Shown: positions 27,884 to 46,479, counted from the stretch's first letter. The stretch is 64,000 nt of DNA from Actinacidiphila acididurans (GCF_016918855.1 NZ_JADKYB010000024.1:88449-152448), one strand, 5' to 3'. Numbers and translations: made by a program. Notes: a model not told the origin generated them from the letters alone.

Positions 27884-30800
27884 GTGCGGTCCTCCGGGCC
27901 GGGGCCCTGTACGGAGGGGACGGAGGGGGCAGCGGGGACGGCGGGACCGGCGAGTTCGGCGAGGAGTTCGGCGGCGACATCGGCGGCGGCCTCGGCGGCG
28001 CGGGGCACGCGCCGGATCATCGCGTCCGCCCCCGGGCCGCGCGGCGCGGTGCCCGTCCCCGCGGTGTCGCCGGCCGCGGCGAGTTCCTTGACGATGCGCT
28101 CGGCGACGCCGCGGATGGTCGCACCGCCGAGGAAGTCGGTGATCTGGAGGGTGAGGCCGAGCCGGCTCTGGATCTCGTTGCGCAGTTCGACGGCCATCAG
28201 GGAGTCCAGGCCGAAGCCGGTCAGCGGTTCGTCGAGGGCCACGGCGGTGGAAGCGGAGCCGAGGACGTCCGTCACGCTGAGCACGAAGTTCGCGGCGAGG
28301 GCCTCCAGCCGCTCCGACTCGGCCAGTTCCAGCAGTTCGGCGGCGGTGGGGATGCGACTGGCCCGGCGCCGGGTGCGCGAGGAGCGGCGGGAGGTACGGG
28401 CGGGCCGGTCGGGGGAGTCCTCCGCTTCGGCGATGGCGTCGGCGGCGGGCGTGGCGGGCAAGCCGCCGTCCCAGGCGAAGGGGGGCTGCCAGACGCGGAC
28501 CGGGTCGAACGGGTAGGTGGGCAGCGGCGCCTTGGCCCGGGCGTAGTCGGCGTCGAAGCCGGCCCAGTCGACGGCGGCCCCGGCCGCGTACAGCTCGGCG
28601 ACGGTCGGCAGCAGCACCTCCCAGTCGTCCTGCTTGGGCCGCAGGCTGGGCAGCAGCAGGTCGTCGTGGCCGGGCGGCAGCATGTCGCTGATGACGCCGA
28701 GCAGGGTCGGCGCGGGGCCGACCTCCAGGAAGGTGCGGTAGCCCATCTCGCGCAGGGTGCGTACGCCGTCGGCGAAGCGTACGGTCGCGCGCACGTGCCG
28801 GGCCCAGTAGCCGGCGCTCGGCGGCTGGTCCCAGGGCCACAGTTCGCCGCTGACGTTCGAGACCAGGGGGATGCGCGGGGCGGTGAAGGCGATCTTCTCC
28901 GCGGCGCGGCGCAGCGGTTCGACGACGGGGTCCATCAGCGGCGAGTGCCCGGCGGAGGCGATGTGCAGCGGTCTGGCCTTGACGCCGCGGGCGGCGAAGG
29001 CGGCGCAGGCGGCCTCGACGAGGTCCCGGTCGCCCGAGATCACGGTGTTCGCCGGGCCGTTGACCGCGGCGACGGCGATCCGGCCGGGGTGCGCGGCGAT
29101 CTCGGCCGTGACCTCCTCCTCGGAGGCGAACACCGCGGCCATGGTGCCGGGCAGCGAGTACTCCTGGATGACGCGGGCGCGTTCCACCGCGAACGCCAGC
29201 CCGTCCTCCAGCGACATCGCGCCCGCGACGCACGCGGCCACGCATTCGCCGAAGCTGTGGCCGAGGACGGCCGCGGGGGTGATGCCCCAGGACTGCCACA
29301 TCCGGGCCATGGCGTACTCGACGGCGAAGGTGGCGGGCTGGGCGTAGGCCGTCTCGTTGATCCGCGGGTCGTCGGGGTCGTCCGGGAACAGCACGGACAG
29401 CAGCGGCCGGTCCAGCAGCGGGCGCAGGATCCGCGCGCACTCGTCGACGGCGCGCCGGAAGGTGGGCTGCGTGTCGTACAGACCGCGGGCCATCCCGGGG
29501 CGCTGGGCCCCCTGGCCGGTGAAGAGGAACACCACCTCGGGGTTGCCGGCCTCGCCCTGGACCAGGCCGGGGCCGCTCTCGCCGCGGGCGAAGGCGGCGA
29601 GCCGGGCGGCGACCTCCTGGCGCGTGGCGCCGACGGCGGCGAGCCGGTGGCGGAAGTGGGAGCGGCCGGTGCCGGCCGAGTGGCACAGGTCGGCCAGGGA
29701 GGTGTCGTCGCCCTCGGCCAGCCGGTCGGCGTAGCGGGCGGCGAGGGCGGCCAGCGCGGTCTCGCTGCGGGCCGACAGCGCCAGGACGGAGGCGGGCCTG
29801 CGCGTGTCGGCGGCGGCCGGGGTGGCCGGCACGGCGGGGGGCGGCGGGGCCTGCTCCAGGATCATGTGGACGTTGGTGCCGCTGAGGCCGAAGCTGCTGA
29901 CCGCGGCGACCCGGCGGCCGTCCGTCCGCGGCCAGGGGGTGAGGCGGGTGGGCACCTCGAAGGTGGTGCCCTCGAAGGAGATGTTCGAGTTGAGCCGGGC
30001 GAAGTGCAGGTTCGGCGGGATCTGGGCCCGCTCCAGGCACAGCGCGGCCTTGATGAGCCCGGCGATGCCGGCCGCGGCCTCCAGGTGCCCGATGTTGGTC
30101 TTGACCGCACCCAGGTAGACCGGCGCGCCGTGCTCGCGGCCGTACACGTCGGCCAGGGACTCCGCTTCGATCGGGTCGCCGAGGCGGGTGCCGGTGCCGT
30201 GCGTCTCGACGTAGCCGACCCGCTCGGGCGTCACTCCGGCCGCGGCCAGCGCGCGCCGGTAGACGTCGCGCTGCGCGGCGCCGTTCGGCGCGGTGATGCC
30301 GGCGCTGCGGCCGTCCTGGTTGACGGCGCCGCCGCGCACGACGGCGAGGACGCGGTCACCGTCGCGCTGGGCGTCGGACAGCCGTTTGAGGACGACGACA
30401 CCGCAGCCCTCGCCGCGTACGTAGCCGTCGGCGGTGTCGGAGAACGTCATGGCGCGGCCCTGCCGGGACACCGAGCCGAACTGCGACTGCGAGATCATCA
30501 GCAGCGGGGACAGCACCGCGTTGACACCGCCGGCCAGCGCCATGTCGCACTCACCCGTGCGCAGGCTCTGGGCCGCCTGGTGGACGGCCAGCAGTGAGGA
30601 GGAACAGGCCGTGTCGAGGGCGACGTTGGGGCCGCGCAGGTCGAGCAGGTAGGCGATGCGGGCCGGCACGAAGCTGGCGGCGGCGCCGGAGCTGGTGTAG
30701 GCGGTGATCTCCTCGGGGTGGCGGATCCGCGAGGTGACGTAGTCCGAGCCGGCCACGCCCATGAACACCCCGGTGCGGCTGCCGGCCAGCCCGGCGGGGG

Positions 30801-31229
30801 CCTGCCCGGCGTTCTCCAGGGCCTCCCAGGACACTTCGAGGGCGAGGCGCTGGTGCGGGTCCATCGCCAGCGCCTCGCGCCGGGAGATCCCGAAGAAGTC
30901 GTGGTCGAACCGGTCGAGGCCGTCCACGAACGCACCGGAGCGGGTGTAGACCTTGCCCGGTTTGCCGGCCTCCTCGTCGTAGAAGGCGTCGTGGTCCCAC
31001 CGGTCGGCGGGGATCTCGCCGACGGCGTCGGTGCCGTCGGCCAGCATCCGCCAGTACGTGGCCGCGTCGGTGACCTTGCCGGGGAAGCGGCAGCCGACGC
31101 CCACGACGGCGATGGGCTCGCTACGGGCCCGCTCGTACTCCTCGACCTGGCGCTGGAGCCGTTCCATCGTCAGATAGGCGCGTTTGAGCGTGTCGGCGGA
31201 CGCGTGGCCGGATCCGGATCCCGGTGACG

Positions 31230-31233
<4 letters not shown>
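27880..31233 (-). CDS. PKS, KS-AT-ACP without reducing domains
   Basis: 1117 residues. It opens with an N-terminal coiled-coil docking helix (LKRAYLTMERLQRQVEEYER). KS (~39-465) has DTACSSSL and ETHGTGT; AT (~566-870) has GHSFGE and IASAGHS; ACP has GFGLDSLMAVEL (~1004). There is no KR, DH or ER. The AT motif SAGH is neither HAFH (malonyl) nor YASH (methylmalonyl); XAGH motifs are known from ethylmalonyl-type ATs, which agrees with the CCR gene in the cluster. The product should be a beta-keto acyl chain, probably alpha-alkylated, needing reduction in trans. ATGA overlaps link it to the preceding FAAL-PKS gene, and GTGA to the next. Confidence 0.93.
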
Positions 31234-40133
<8,900 letters not shown>

Positions 40134-40786
40134 CCGACCGTCCTTTCAGTGCTCGACACCTGCGCGCGCATCCGGTGGAACCGGAACCGGTCCGAGTAAT
40201 TCCACCGTATTTCCGACGACGGCGTCCGGCTCGTGGAAAGGGTCAACGAAAACCGTTCACCTGCACTGCTCGCATCACATGCATTGATGGAAAAATCGGC
40301 CGCGACCGGCCGGAAGAATCGCTCGACAGACGATCCACCGATCGCCCAAGGGAATCCGAGCAGTTCGCCGCCGGATTTCCCGAGTCTTTCCTGCCATTTG
40401 CACGTCAGCATCCATGAAGCCCTGCGGCCCGTCAAGGAACCGCGGACGGGGCGCGGTTGCCCGGGGGTGTTCAACTGACCTGCCCGGACAGTTGAACACC
40501 CCCGGCCGGACAACCCGGCCGAACCCCTGGCTGAACATCCGGCGACCTTGAACACCTTTGACAAACCGGGCCGGGTCCGGGACGGCTGGACGGTGCCCTC
40601 GGCCGGATGCCAGCATGAATCACGCTCCTGCCCCCACAATTCGGCAAGGCGTTGGCGAAACGGACATCCCGCAGCGGCCCGGAGCCATCCCGCGCGCATA
40701 TTTCTCCCGCGGTTAACCGCGTATTACTTCATGTCCCGTTTTGTTCGCGGACCCAGGCGGACCCCGCCGGAAAGAGGGCCGAAGAC
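40134..40786. other. divergent promoter region of the PKS operon and CCR
   Basis: 653 bases without a convincing gene lie between the two divergent transcripts. It holds the StrR-type palindrome (40461-40505) and a TTGACA (40558-40563) on the CCR side, about 50 bases beyond the palindrome. No good -10 could be picked by eye. The palindrome is about 330 bases from the PKS start and 280 bases from the CCR start. Confidence 0.6.
40461..40505. promoter_or_regulatory. StrR-family operator palindrome
   Basis: Perfect 17-bp arms (40461-40477 and 40489-40505) around an 11-bp spacer. The core is GTTCAACTG-N11-CAGTTGAAC. This matches the known StrR-type consensus (GTTCGACTG-N11-CAGTCGAAC) in half-site, spacing and symmetry, with one changed base per half. 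A StrR-like gene lies about 3 kb away. Placed between divergent genes, it could activate both. Confidence 0.85.
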
Positions 40787-42154
40787 ATGCAGAAGATCCT
40801 CGACGCGATCCTCGCGGGCGAACTCGGCGAGGTCGGCCGCCTCCCGGTGCCCGAGTTCTACCGGGGCGTCACCCTGCACGCCGACGAGGCGGCGATGTTC
40901 GACGGGCTGGCCGGCCCGGACAAGGACCCGCGCCGTTCGCTGCACCTGGACGAGGTGGCCACACCCGAACCGGCGGCCGGCGAGGTGCTGGTCGCCGTGA
41001 TGGCCAGCGGCATCAACCACAACACCGTGTGGTCCTCGATCTTCGAGCCGCTGCCCACGTTCGGCTTCCTGTCCCGGTACGGCAGGACCTCGCCGCAGGC
41101 GGCGCGGCACGACCTGCCGTACCACGTACTGGGCTCGGACCTGGCCGGGGTGGTGCTGCGCTGCGGCGAGGGCGTGGCGGCCTGGCAGCCCGGGGACGAG
41201 GTGGTGGCGCACTGCCTGTCCGTCGAACTGCACCACCCCGACGGTCACTCCGACACCATGCTCGACCCGGAGCAGCGGATCTGGGGCTTCGAGACCAACT
41301 TCGGCGGCCTGGCCGAGCTGGCGCTGGTCAAGGCCAACCAGCTCATGCCCAAGCCCGGGCACCTGACCTGGGAGGAGGCCGCGGCGTCCGGGCTGGTGAA
41401 CTCCACCGCCTACCGCCAGTTGGTCTCCCGCAACGGCGCCGGGATGAAGCAGGGCGACATCGTGCTGATCTGGGGGGCGTCCGGCGGCCTGGGCTCGTAC
41501 GCCACGCAGCTCGCGCTGAACGGCGGGGCCACACCGGTCTGCGTGGTGTCCAGCCCGCAGAAGGCGGAGGTGTGCCGGCGGATGGGCGCGGAGCTGGTCA
41601 TCGACCGGGTCGCGGAGGGCTACCGGTTCTGGAAGGACGAGCACGCCCAGGACCCGCGGGAGTGGAAGCGGTTCGGCGCCCGGATCCGGGAACTGACCGG
41701 CGGCGAGGACCCCGACATCGTCTTCGAGCACCCGGGCCGGGACACCTTCGGCGCGAGTGTGTACGTGGCGCGCCGCGGCGGCACGATCGTGAGCTGCGCC
41801 TCCACCTCGGGCTACCAGCACACCTTCGACAACCGCTATCTGTGGATGCACCTCAAGCGGATCGTGGGGACACACTTCGCGAACTACCGCGAGGCGTGGG
41901 AGGCCAACCGGCTCATCGCCAAGGGCCGGATCCACCCCACGTTGTCGGAAGTGGTGCCGCTCGAACACACCGCGCAGGCCGTGCACGACGTGCATCACAA
42001 CCTGCACCAGGGCAAGGTCGGGGTGCTGTGCCTGGCGCCCGCGCAGGGGCTGGGCGTGACCGACCCGGAGCTGAGGGCCAAGCACGAGCAGGCGATCAAC
42101 AGGTTCCGTACCGCCTCGGTCGCCTCGGTCGCCTCGGTCGTGGCGGCCGGATAG
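40787..42154 (+). CDS. ccr: crotonyl-CoA carboxylase/reductase (alkylmalonyl-CoA synthesis)
   Basis: 455 residues, the usual CCR length. It has the CCR-specific start region (ILAGELGEVGRLPVPEFYRGVTLHADE-like, split by a conserved Glu-rich stretch), INHNTVWSSIFEP, VLGSDLAGVV, the cofactor motif WGASGGLGSYATQLA and FEHPGRDTFGASV. It reductively carboxylates 2-enoyl-CoA (crotonyl-CoA or longer) to ethylmalonyl-CoA or another alkylmalonyl-CoA with NADPH and CO2. It diverges from the PKS operon and shares the StrR-type operator region. The ATG at 40787 starts the conserved region; longer upstream extensions have no homology. The C-terminus ends in a three-fold repeated Ala-Ser-Val. Inferred role: supply of the XAGH-type AT. 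Confidence 0.94.
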   Translation: MQKILDAILAGELGEVGRLPVPEFYRGVTLHADEAAMFDGLAGPDKDPRRSLHLDEVATPEPAAGEVLVAVMASGINHNTVWSSIFEPLPTFGFLSRYGRTSPQAARHDLPYHVLGSDLAGVVLRCGEGVAAWQPGDEVVAHCLSVELHHPDGHSDTMLDPEQRIWGFETNFGGLAELALVKANQLMPKPGHLTWEEAAASGLVNSTAYRQLVSRNGAGMKQGDIVLIWGASGGLGSYATQLALNGGATPVCVVSSPQKAEVCRRMGAELVIDRVAEGYRFWKDEHAQDPREWKRFGARIRELTGGEDPDIVFEHPGRDTFGASVYVARRGGTIVSCASTSGYQHTFDNRYLWMHLKRIVGTHFANYREAWEANRLIAKGRIHPTLSEVVPLEHTAQAVHDVHHNLHQGKVGVLCLAPAQGLGVTDPELRAKHEQAINRFRTASVASVASVVAAG

Positions 42155-42272
42155 CGCGGGGACGCAGGGCACGCGGGCGGATAGGCACACAGGGACGGCG
42201 GCACCCAGGCAGGACGGCTGCGCGCGGGCACGACGGCGGCACGCAGGCATGACCACGGCGCGCAGGCGCGCA

Positions 42273-42324
42273 GGCAGGACGGCGGCACGCAGCCACGTGG
42301 GCAGGACGGCGGCACGCAGCCACG
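42273..42324. repeat. 25-bp perfect direct repeat, two copies
   Basis: The same 25-bp unit occurs at 42273-42297 and 42300-42324 (period 27), with degenerate copies leftwards to about 42180, in the gap between convergent CCR and MbtH. It is GC-rich, contains GCAGGACGGCGGCACG and has no coding support. There are too few copies, and too short a spacer, for a CRISPR. Confidence 0.8.
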
Positions 42325-42325
42325 A

Positions 42326-42370
42326 CGGCGGCGGCCGGCCCCGCGAGGTCGCGGGATGCGGCCGCCGCCG
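42326..42370. terminator. nested double hairpin between convergent CCR and MbtH
   Basis: Outer arms CGGCGGCGGCC (42326-42336) and GGCCGCCGCCG (42360-42370) enclose an inner stem CCCGCGA/TCGCGGG with a 2-nt loop (42340-42355). It starts 7 bases after the MbtH stop and 170 bases after the CCR stop, so it can stop both transcripts. Confidence 0.75.
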
Positions 42371-42377
42371 AAAACGC

Positions 42378-42590
42378 TCAGTCCTGGCCGGTCGCGGTGA
42401 TCAGCGTACGCGGGCGCATGTCCGTCCAGCGGCGCTCGACGTAGCTCACGCACTCCTCCCGTCCGGCCGGACCGTGCACCGGCTCCCAGCCGGCCGGCAC
42501 GTCCGCGAACTCCGGCCACAGCGAGTGCTGGTTCTCGCTGTTGACCAGCACGCGGTAGCGCGCGTCCGGGTCGTCGAAGGGATTGACCAT
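42378..42590 (-). CDS. MbtH-like protein
   Basis: 70 residues, the normal family size. It carries the MbtH signature: NPFDDPDARYRVLVNSENQHSLWPEF, then PAGW, then SYVERRWTDMRP. MbtH proteins bind adenylation domains and are often needed for their folding and activity. The three A domains here are the likely partners. The ATG at 42590 has AAAGGAG 7 bases upstream. It lies downstream of, and on the same strand as, the StrR-like regulator, with about 100 bases between them, so the two may be co-transcribed. Confidence 0.96.
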   Translation of the reverse strand: MVNPFDDPDARYRVLVNSENQHSLWPEFADVPAGWEPVHGPAGREECVSYVERRWTDMRPRTLITATGQD

Positions 42591-42694
42591 CTGGCGTCTC
42601 CTTTCGTTCTGTTGCCGATGACTGCCGACGACCGCCGCCGGCCGTCCGCCCGGGACCCCGGGAGCGGGGTGCCGGACCCGTGCTCGGTGGTACG

Positions 42695-43807
42695 TCAGGC
42701 GCCCGGGGACAGCGACGGCACCCTGCCCCGGCCGGACGCCGTCTCGCCGGCCTGGGCGCGGCTCCCTTCGACGTCGGTGGCGAATTGCAGCCAGCGGTCG
42801 GCGCAAAGCCGGGCGACGTGTGCCACGTCGGCCGCGCGGTGGGCGGGGACGCCGGCGACCAGGTCCTGCCGCTGTTCGTCGGTGAGCAGATGGGCCGCCA
42901 GCAGATGCAGCAGCGCCCGGCCGGTCTGGGACATGCGCAGCGACGGGTCGCGGCGCATGCGGGCCAGCACGGTCTCGGTGACCGCGGCAGCAGGCGGGGG
43001 CACCGGCCGGACCGGTTGCGGCTCCTGCGAGCCGGCCGGTCGGTCGTCCCCATGGTGTTGCCCGGACTCTGCCGGATCCGCGTCCGCCCCGGTCTGCTCC
43101 GGGCCGCTCCCGGCGGTCCGGAGCTTGGGCGGTACGGGGTCCTGGCCCAGCCGTATCCGGTTGCGTACGTCGCGGGCGGTGGCCAGCGCCACTCCGGCGC
43201 GGCCGGCGATCTCCCGCAGCGACGCGTCGGGTGACTCGGCGATGACCCTGCTGGCCGCGATGCGCCCGGCAACCAGGTCGACGGGACGGCTGCGTCCGTC
43301 GCGGCCGGTCCGCAGGGACAGTTCGGCCATGGGCACGTCTGCCTGCCTGCGCAGGGCGCCCACGACGCTCGGCGACAGGCCCGTGACGGACGCGATCCGG
43401 CGGTCCGACCAGTGCGGGTGGCTCTCGATGATGCGCTGGGCGGCGGCCGTCCGGTCCTGCCGGGACAGCGGCAGGCCGTGCTCGGCGTTGAGCACGACGG
43501 CGAGCACGAAGGCATCCTCCGCCGTGCCCTCCACCAGCCGTACCTCGATGTGCTGGTCGCCGCGCAGGGCGGCGGCCCGTAGTCGGTGCATGCCGTCGAC
43601 CACACGCATTGTGTCGCGGTGGACGACGATGGGCGGCAGGGCCGCTTCCGATTCTGCGAGGATGCGCGCGTGTTCTTCAGTTTCGCCCGCCAGACGTGGG
43701 GAGTCGGCGGGCAGCAAGGAACCGATGGGGACCAAGTGCGTACGGCGAGAGGAGAGTTGTTCGTGGAGGTGAATCCGCGACTCTTCGCCGGTCGGTAATA
43801 CGGACAC
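42695..43807 (-). CDS. StrR-type ParB-fold transcriptional activator (TTA codon)
   Basis: 370 residues. The N-terminal ParB/Spo0J-like segment (~20-130) contains LPADSPRLAGE, LPPIVVHRDTMRVVDGMHRLRAA and HGLPLSRQDRTAAA. An HTH follows (SDRRIASVTGLSPSVVGALRR, ~150), then a second HTH-like stretch (LREIAGRAGVALATARDVR) and a C-terminal helical part. This is the layout of StrR, NovG, Bbr and Teg15-type pathway activators. The GTG at 43807 was preferred because AAAGGG precedes it; a GTG at 43843 has no Shine-Dalgarno. With that start, codon 4 is TTA (43798-43796), the rare leucine codon read by the bldA tRNA. A fitting operator lies at 40461-40505. Confidence 0.9.
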   Translation of the reverse strand: MSVLPTGEESRIHLHEQLSSRRTHLVPIGSLLPADSPRLAGETEEHARILAESEAALPPIVVHRDTMRVVDGMHRLRAAALRGDQHIEVRLVEGTAEDAFVLAVVLNAEHGLPLSRQDRTAAAQRIIESHPHWSDRRIASVTGLSPSVVGALRRQADVPMAELSLRTGRDGRSRPVDLVAGRIAASRVIAESPDASLREIAGRAGVALATARDVRNRIRLGQDPVPPKLRTAGSGPEQTGADADPAESGQHHGDDRPAGSQEPQPVRPVPPPAAAVTETVLARMRRDPSLRMSQTGRALLHLLAAHLLTDEQRQDLVAGVPAHRAADVAHVARLCADRWLQFATDVEGSRAQAGETASGRGRVPSLSPGA

Positions 43808-44643
43808 GTAGCCCTTTCTTGGCGCTTCCGTGAACGCCGGCACCCGTGTGATCCGGGGCGACGCTCAAGACCCGGCAAGGATCCCTTCGGTGACACCTGT
43901 TGACGTCGGTCGGTAACCTCCCTCCGCCCTGGGCGCACGCGTGGCTGCGTATGCGTCGGTCGAATGCTGCGCTACGGTGGTCCACCCACGACAGGGCCGA
44001 ACCGCCCCCATGCTCTGTCCCGGTACGCATGGGTTCGCGGCCCTGTCAGGCCCACCTTCCGGTGCCGCCCCGACGGGTTTTCGCACCCTTTTGGGTACAT
44101 CGCCCCCCAGCGGGCGCAACACCGCGAAAAACCCCGGGGTTTGGATTGTTATGAACGTTCACATGGCTTGATATCGACACCCCGAGCGGGTGTCAAGCGT
44201 GCGGCGAGCACCACGTCGGAGCCCGGTCTACGCGCGTCCTGGTGCTGCCGCCGGTAACACATGCCGATCGGGCACACGTCATTTCCACCGGCCCCGCGCT
44301 CATCTCGGACAACACGCGTATACAGAACTATCACAAAGCGCGAGGCTCGCCGTCGGCGCCGGCGGATGCTGCCGCAGGCAAAGCTGAGGAAGATCTCGAC
44401 GATGTGGTCGTGGATCTCTGCGGGCGCGCACGGGTGGAGGGCCCGGAGCGGGAGGCCCGAGGTGGGAGAGAGCCGGAGCCGCACGCCGCGAATACCTTCC
44501 GCTGCTGTTCAACCGCGAGCCGCGCGCAGGGAAGCCGTCCCGTTACGCGGTCATGCTTGTGCCCGTGCTGCGGGACCGGACACGAAAAGCCCGTCGACAT
44601 CCGCAAACGGCGGTGATCCGTCCGTGGGTCCGCGCGGCGGGAC
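43808..44643. other. gene-free region with three clustered palindromes
   Basis: 836 bases. Short open frames exist on both strands but none has family resemblance or a convincing ribosome binding site. Three perfect inverted repeats lie within 66 bases: AAACCCCGGGGTTT (44129-44142), TGAACGTTCA (44152-44161) and GACACCC-N5-GGGTGTC (44176-44194). The left part should contain the promoter of the StrR-like gene, but no clear -35/-10 was found. It marks the right edge of the cluster. Confidence 0.5.
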
Positions 44644-45471
44644 TCACCCGGCGCGCTGTCCGACGCGGAGGACACTGAGGTAGCGGCGTGACGCCCGGTC
44701 TCCCATGCGGGTGCGGATGCGCTCGGCTATGGCGTCGAGCAGGGGCTCGCGGATGTCGGGGGCGAGCTTGCGGTAGAGGGAGGTCGAGCGGAGGAGATCG
44801 GCGAAGCCTTGCCCGTCGAACCACTGGACGGTCGGGTACCAGCGCACGATCGTCGGGCCGAACAGGCCTCCGGGGCCGTCGACCTGTCCCCAGCCCTCGT
44901 CGGTGGCGCGTACGTCGTCCTCCAGCGGGGGATGGCCCCAGCCGGGGTTGCCGGGGCTGAACCGCTCGTGGAGATCGGCGGTCTCGGCGTAGACCTCGGG
45001 CTCTCCCGGCCGGCGGACGACGACGTTGCCGAGCAGCGCCATCCAGCCTCCGGGCCGGAGAACGGCGTGTGCTCGTCGCCAGCCGAGGGACGGGTCGACC
45101 CAGTGCCACGACGACGCGGCCACGAGGGCGTCGAAGCGGCGGCCGCGGTCGTCCCACTCCTCGAAGGTCGACCTCTCGACTTGTACGTTGCGGAAGGCGG
45201 CGGTCCGCTCGCGAGCCAGTGCGGCCATGCCCGCGCCGGGCTCGACGGCGGTCACCGGGCATCCGAGTGCCGCCAGCGAGCGCGTCGCCTGACCCGTACC
45301 GCAGCCCACCTCCAGCACCGCCGAGCGTTCGTCCGTGCCGGTGACGGAGACGAGGTCCGCGAACAACTCGTCGGGGTAACCCGGCCGGACCCGGTCGTAG
45401 AGCTCCGGCACCTCGTCGAACAGCCTACCGAGTTCGCGTGGATGCGGGCGCGGATGCGGGTCATCGGTCAC
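44644..45471 (-). CDS. class I SAM-dependent methyltransferase
   Basis: About 275 residues. The Rossmann motif I is VLEVGCGTGQATRSLA (~45), followed by VTAVEPGAGM and FDALVAASSWHWVDP, the pattern of Methyltransf_11/25 trans-aconitate- or UbiE-like enzymes. A GTG at 45471 opens the conserved part (TDDPHPRPHPRELG); a GTG at 45510 would add 13 residues, and neither has a strong Shine-Dalgarno. It is 49 bases (or 10) downstream of the sigma factor, on the same strand. The substrate is unknown. It is probably not part of the lipodepsipeptide pathway, given the gap and the regulator between. Confidence 0.82.
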   Translation of the reverse strand: MTDDPHPRPHPRELGRLFDEVPELYDRVRPGYPDELFADLVSVTGTDERSAVLEVGCGTGQATRSLAALGCPVTAVEPGAGMAALARERTAAFRNVQVERSTFEEWDDRGRRFDALVAASSWHWVDPSLGWRRAHAVLRPGGWMALLGNVVVRRPGEPEVYAETADLHERFSPGNPGWGHPPLEDDVRATDEGWGQVDGPGGLFGPTIVRWYPTVQWFDGQGFADLLRSTSLYRKLAPDIREPLLDAIAERIRTRMGDRASRRYLSVLRVGQRAG

Positions 45472-45520
45472 GAGCGCACAAACTACGGGGCTCGTCCGCG
45501 CGCACGCCACCGGTTTGCCG

Positions 45521-46399
45521 TCACGCGGGGTTCGGCAGGTCGATCAGCGCGAGCTCGGCCGGGTCGATCACGGCCTGGATGTCGGTGATCCGGCCGTCGA
45601 CGACGGTGAACGCGAGGAGCGCGAGCGGGGTGCCGTCCTCGCGCCAGGACATGACTCCGGGCCGGCCGTTGACGATCGCCGCCCGTCCCTGCGTGGCCGC
45701 GCCGGCGGACAGCTTCGCGCCCGCGGCCACTTGCGTGGCGCCGAGGGTGACGACCGGGCCGGCCGGGGTGTCGACGGTCAGCCGTACCTCGGGGTCGAGA
45801 AAGCGCAGCAGTCCCTCGAAGTCGCCGAGGCGCGCCGCCGCCAGGAAGGCCTGGACGACCTCGCGCTGCTCCTGCGCGACGCCTGCCGGTCGCTCGGTCA
45901 CCTGCACCTTCCTGCGGGCACGGCTGGCGAGCATCTTGGCCGCGTCGGTGGACTTGCCCAGGATCTGGCCGATTTCGCTGAACGGCACCGCGAACAGATC
46001 GTGCAGCACGAACGCCAGCCGCTCGCTCGGCCCGAGCGAGTCCAGGACGACGAGCAGCGCGAGCCCGACCGAGTCGGCGAGCATCGCGTCGTCCTCGGGA
46101 GCGGGACCGTCGTCGAGCGTGACGACGAGTTCGGGCAGATGGTCGTCGTACGGAGCCTCGGGGCGGGTCCGGCGGGAGCGAAGGACGTCGAGGCTGATCC
46201 GGCCGACCACCGTGGTCAGCCAGCCCGCGAGGTTCTGGATGGTCGCCGTGTCCTGGCGGGAGAGCCGCAGCCAGGCTTCCTGGACCACGTCCTCGGCATC
46301 GGCGTGCGATCCGAGCAGGCGGTACGCGACCGCGCGCAGCCGGTGGCGCTCGGCCTGGAACGCCTCGGCCACCGGGTCCGCCGGGCTGGTGTCGGTCAT
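45521..46399 (-). CDS. ECF41-type RNA polymerase sigma factor with SnoaL-like C-terminus
   Basis: 292 residues. Sigma region 2 (YRLLGSHADAEDVVQEAWLRL), region 4 (VPFSEIGQILGKSTDAAKMLASRARRKV), and a C-terminal SnoaL-like domain of about 110 residues (VVQAFLAAARLGDFEGLLRFLDPEVRL) are visible. That fused domain defines the ECF41 group and controls its activity in place of an anti-sigma factor. It diverges from a carboxymuconolactone-decarboxylase-like gene, the classic ECF41 neighbour and usual target. The 81-base gap carries a palindrome. Confidence 0.93.
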   Translation of the reverse strand: MTDTSPADPVAEAFQAERHRLRAVAYRLLGSHADAEDVVQEAWLRLSRQDTATIQNLAGWLTTVVGRISLDVLRSRRTRPEAPYDDHLPELVVTLDDGPAPEDDAMLADSVGLALLVVLDSLGPSERLAFVLHDLFAVPFSEIGQILGKSTDAAKMLASRARRKVQVTERPAGVAQEQREVVQAFLAAARLGDFEGLLRFLDPEVRLTVDTPAGPVVTLGATQVAAGAKLSAGAATQGRAAIVNGRPGVMSWREDGTPLALLAFTVVDGRITDIQAVIDPAELALIDLPNPA

Positions 46400-46439
46400 G
46401 TGGTTACCTTCCTCGGATCCGCTCCGTCATGAGGGTGAC

Positions 46440-46455
46440 GTGCCCGGACGGGCAC
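46440..46455. promoter_or_regulatory. palindrome in the sigma/CMD divergent promoter
   Basis: GTGCCCG (46440-46446) and CGGGCAC (46449-46455) with a 2-base spacer, 25 bases before the CMD start. It may be an operator or a short 5' stem. An exact ECF41 promoter (TGTCACA then CGTC) was looked for and not clearly found. Confidence 0.4.
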
Positions 46456-46479
46456 ACGTAACCGATGGAGGGCAGGACG

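Noticed and set aside
42273..42324. CRISPR array
   Set aside because: Only two exact repeats with a 2-base gap and no spacers; a simple tandem repeat.
44149..44675. Several 80-120-residue frames on both strands right of the StrR-like gene
   Set aside because: No recognised family, no good Shine-Dalgarno and conflicting overlaps.
44644..45471. N-methyltransferase for the lipodepsipeptide
   Set aside because: It resembles small-molecule Methyltransf_11 enzymes, lies beyond the regulator and next to the sigma factor, so linkage to the cluster is not supported.
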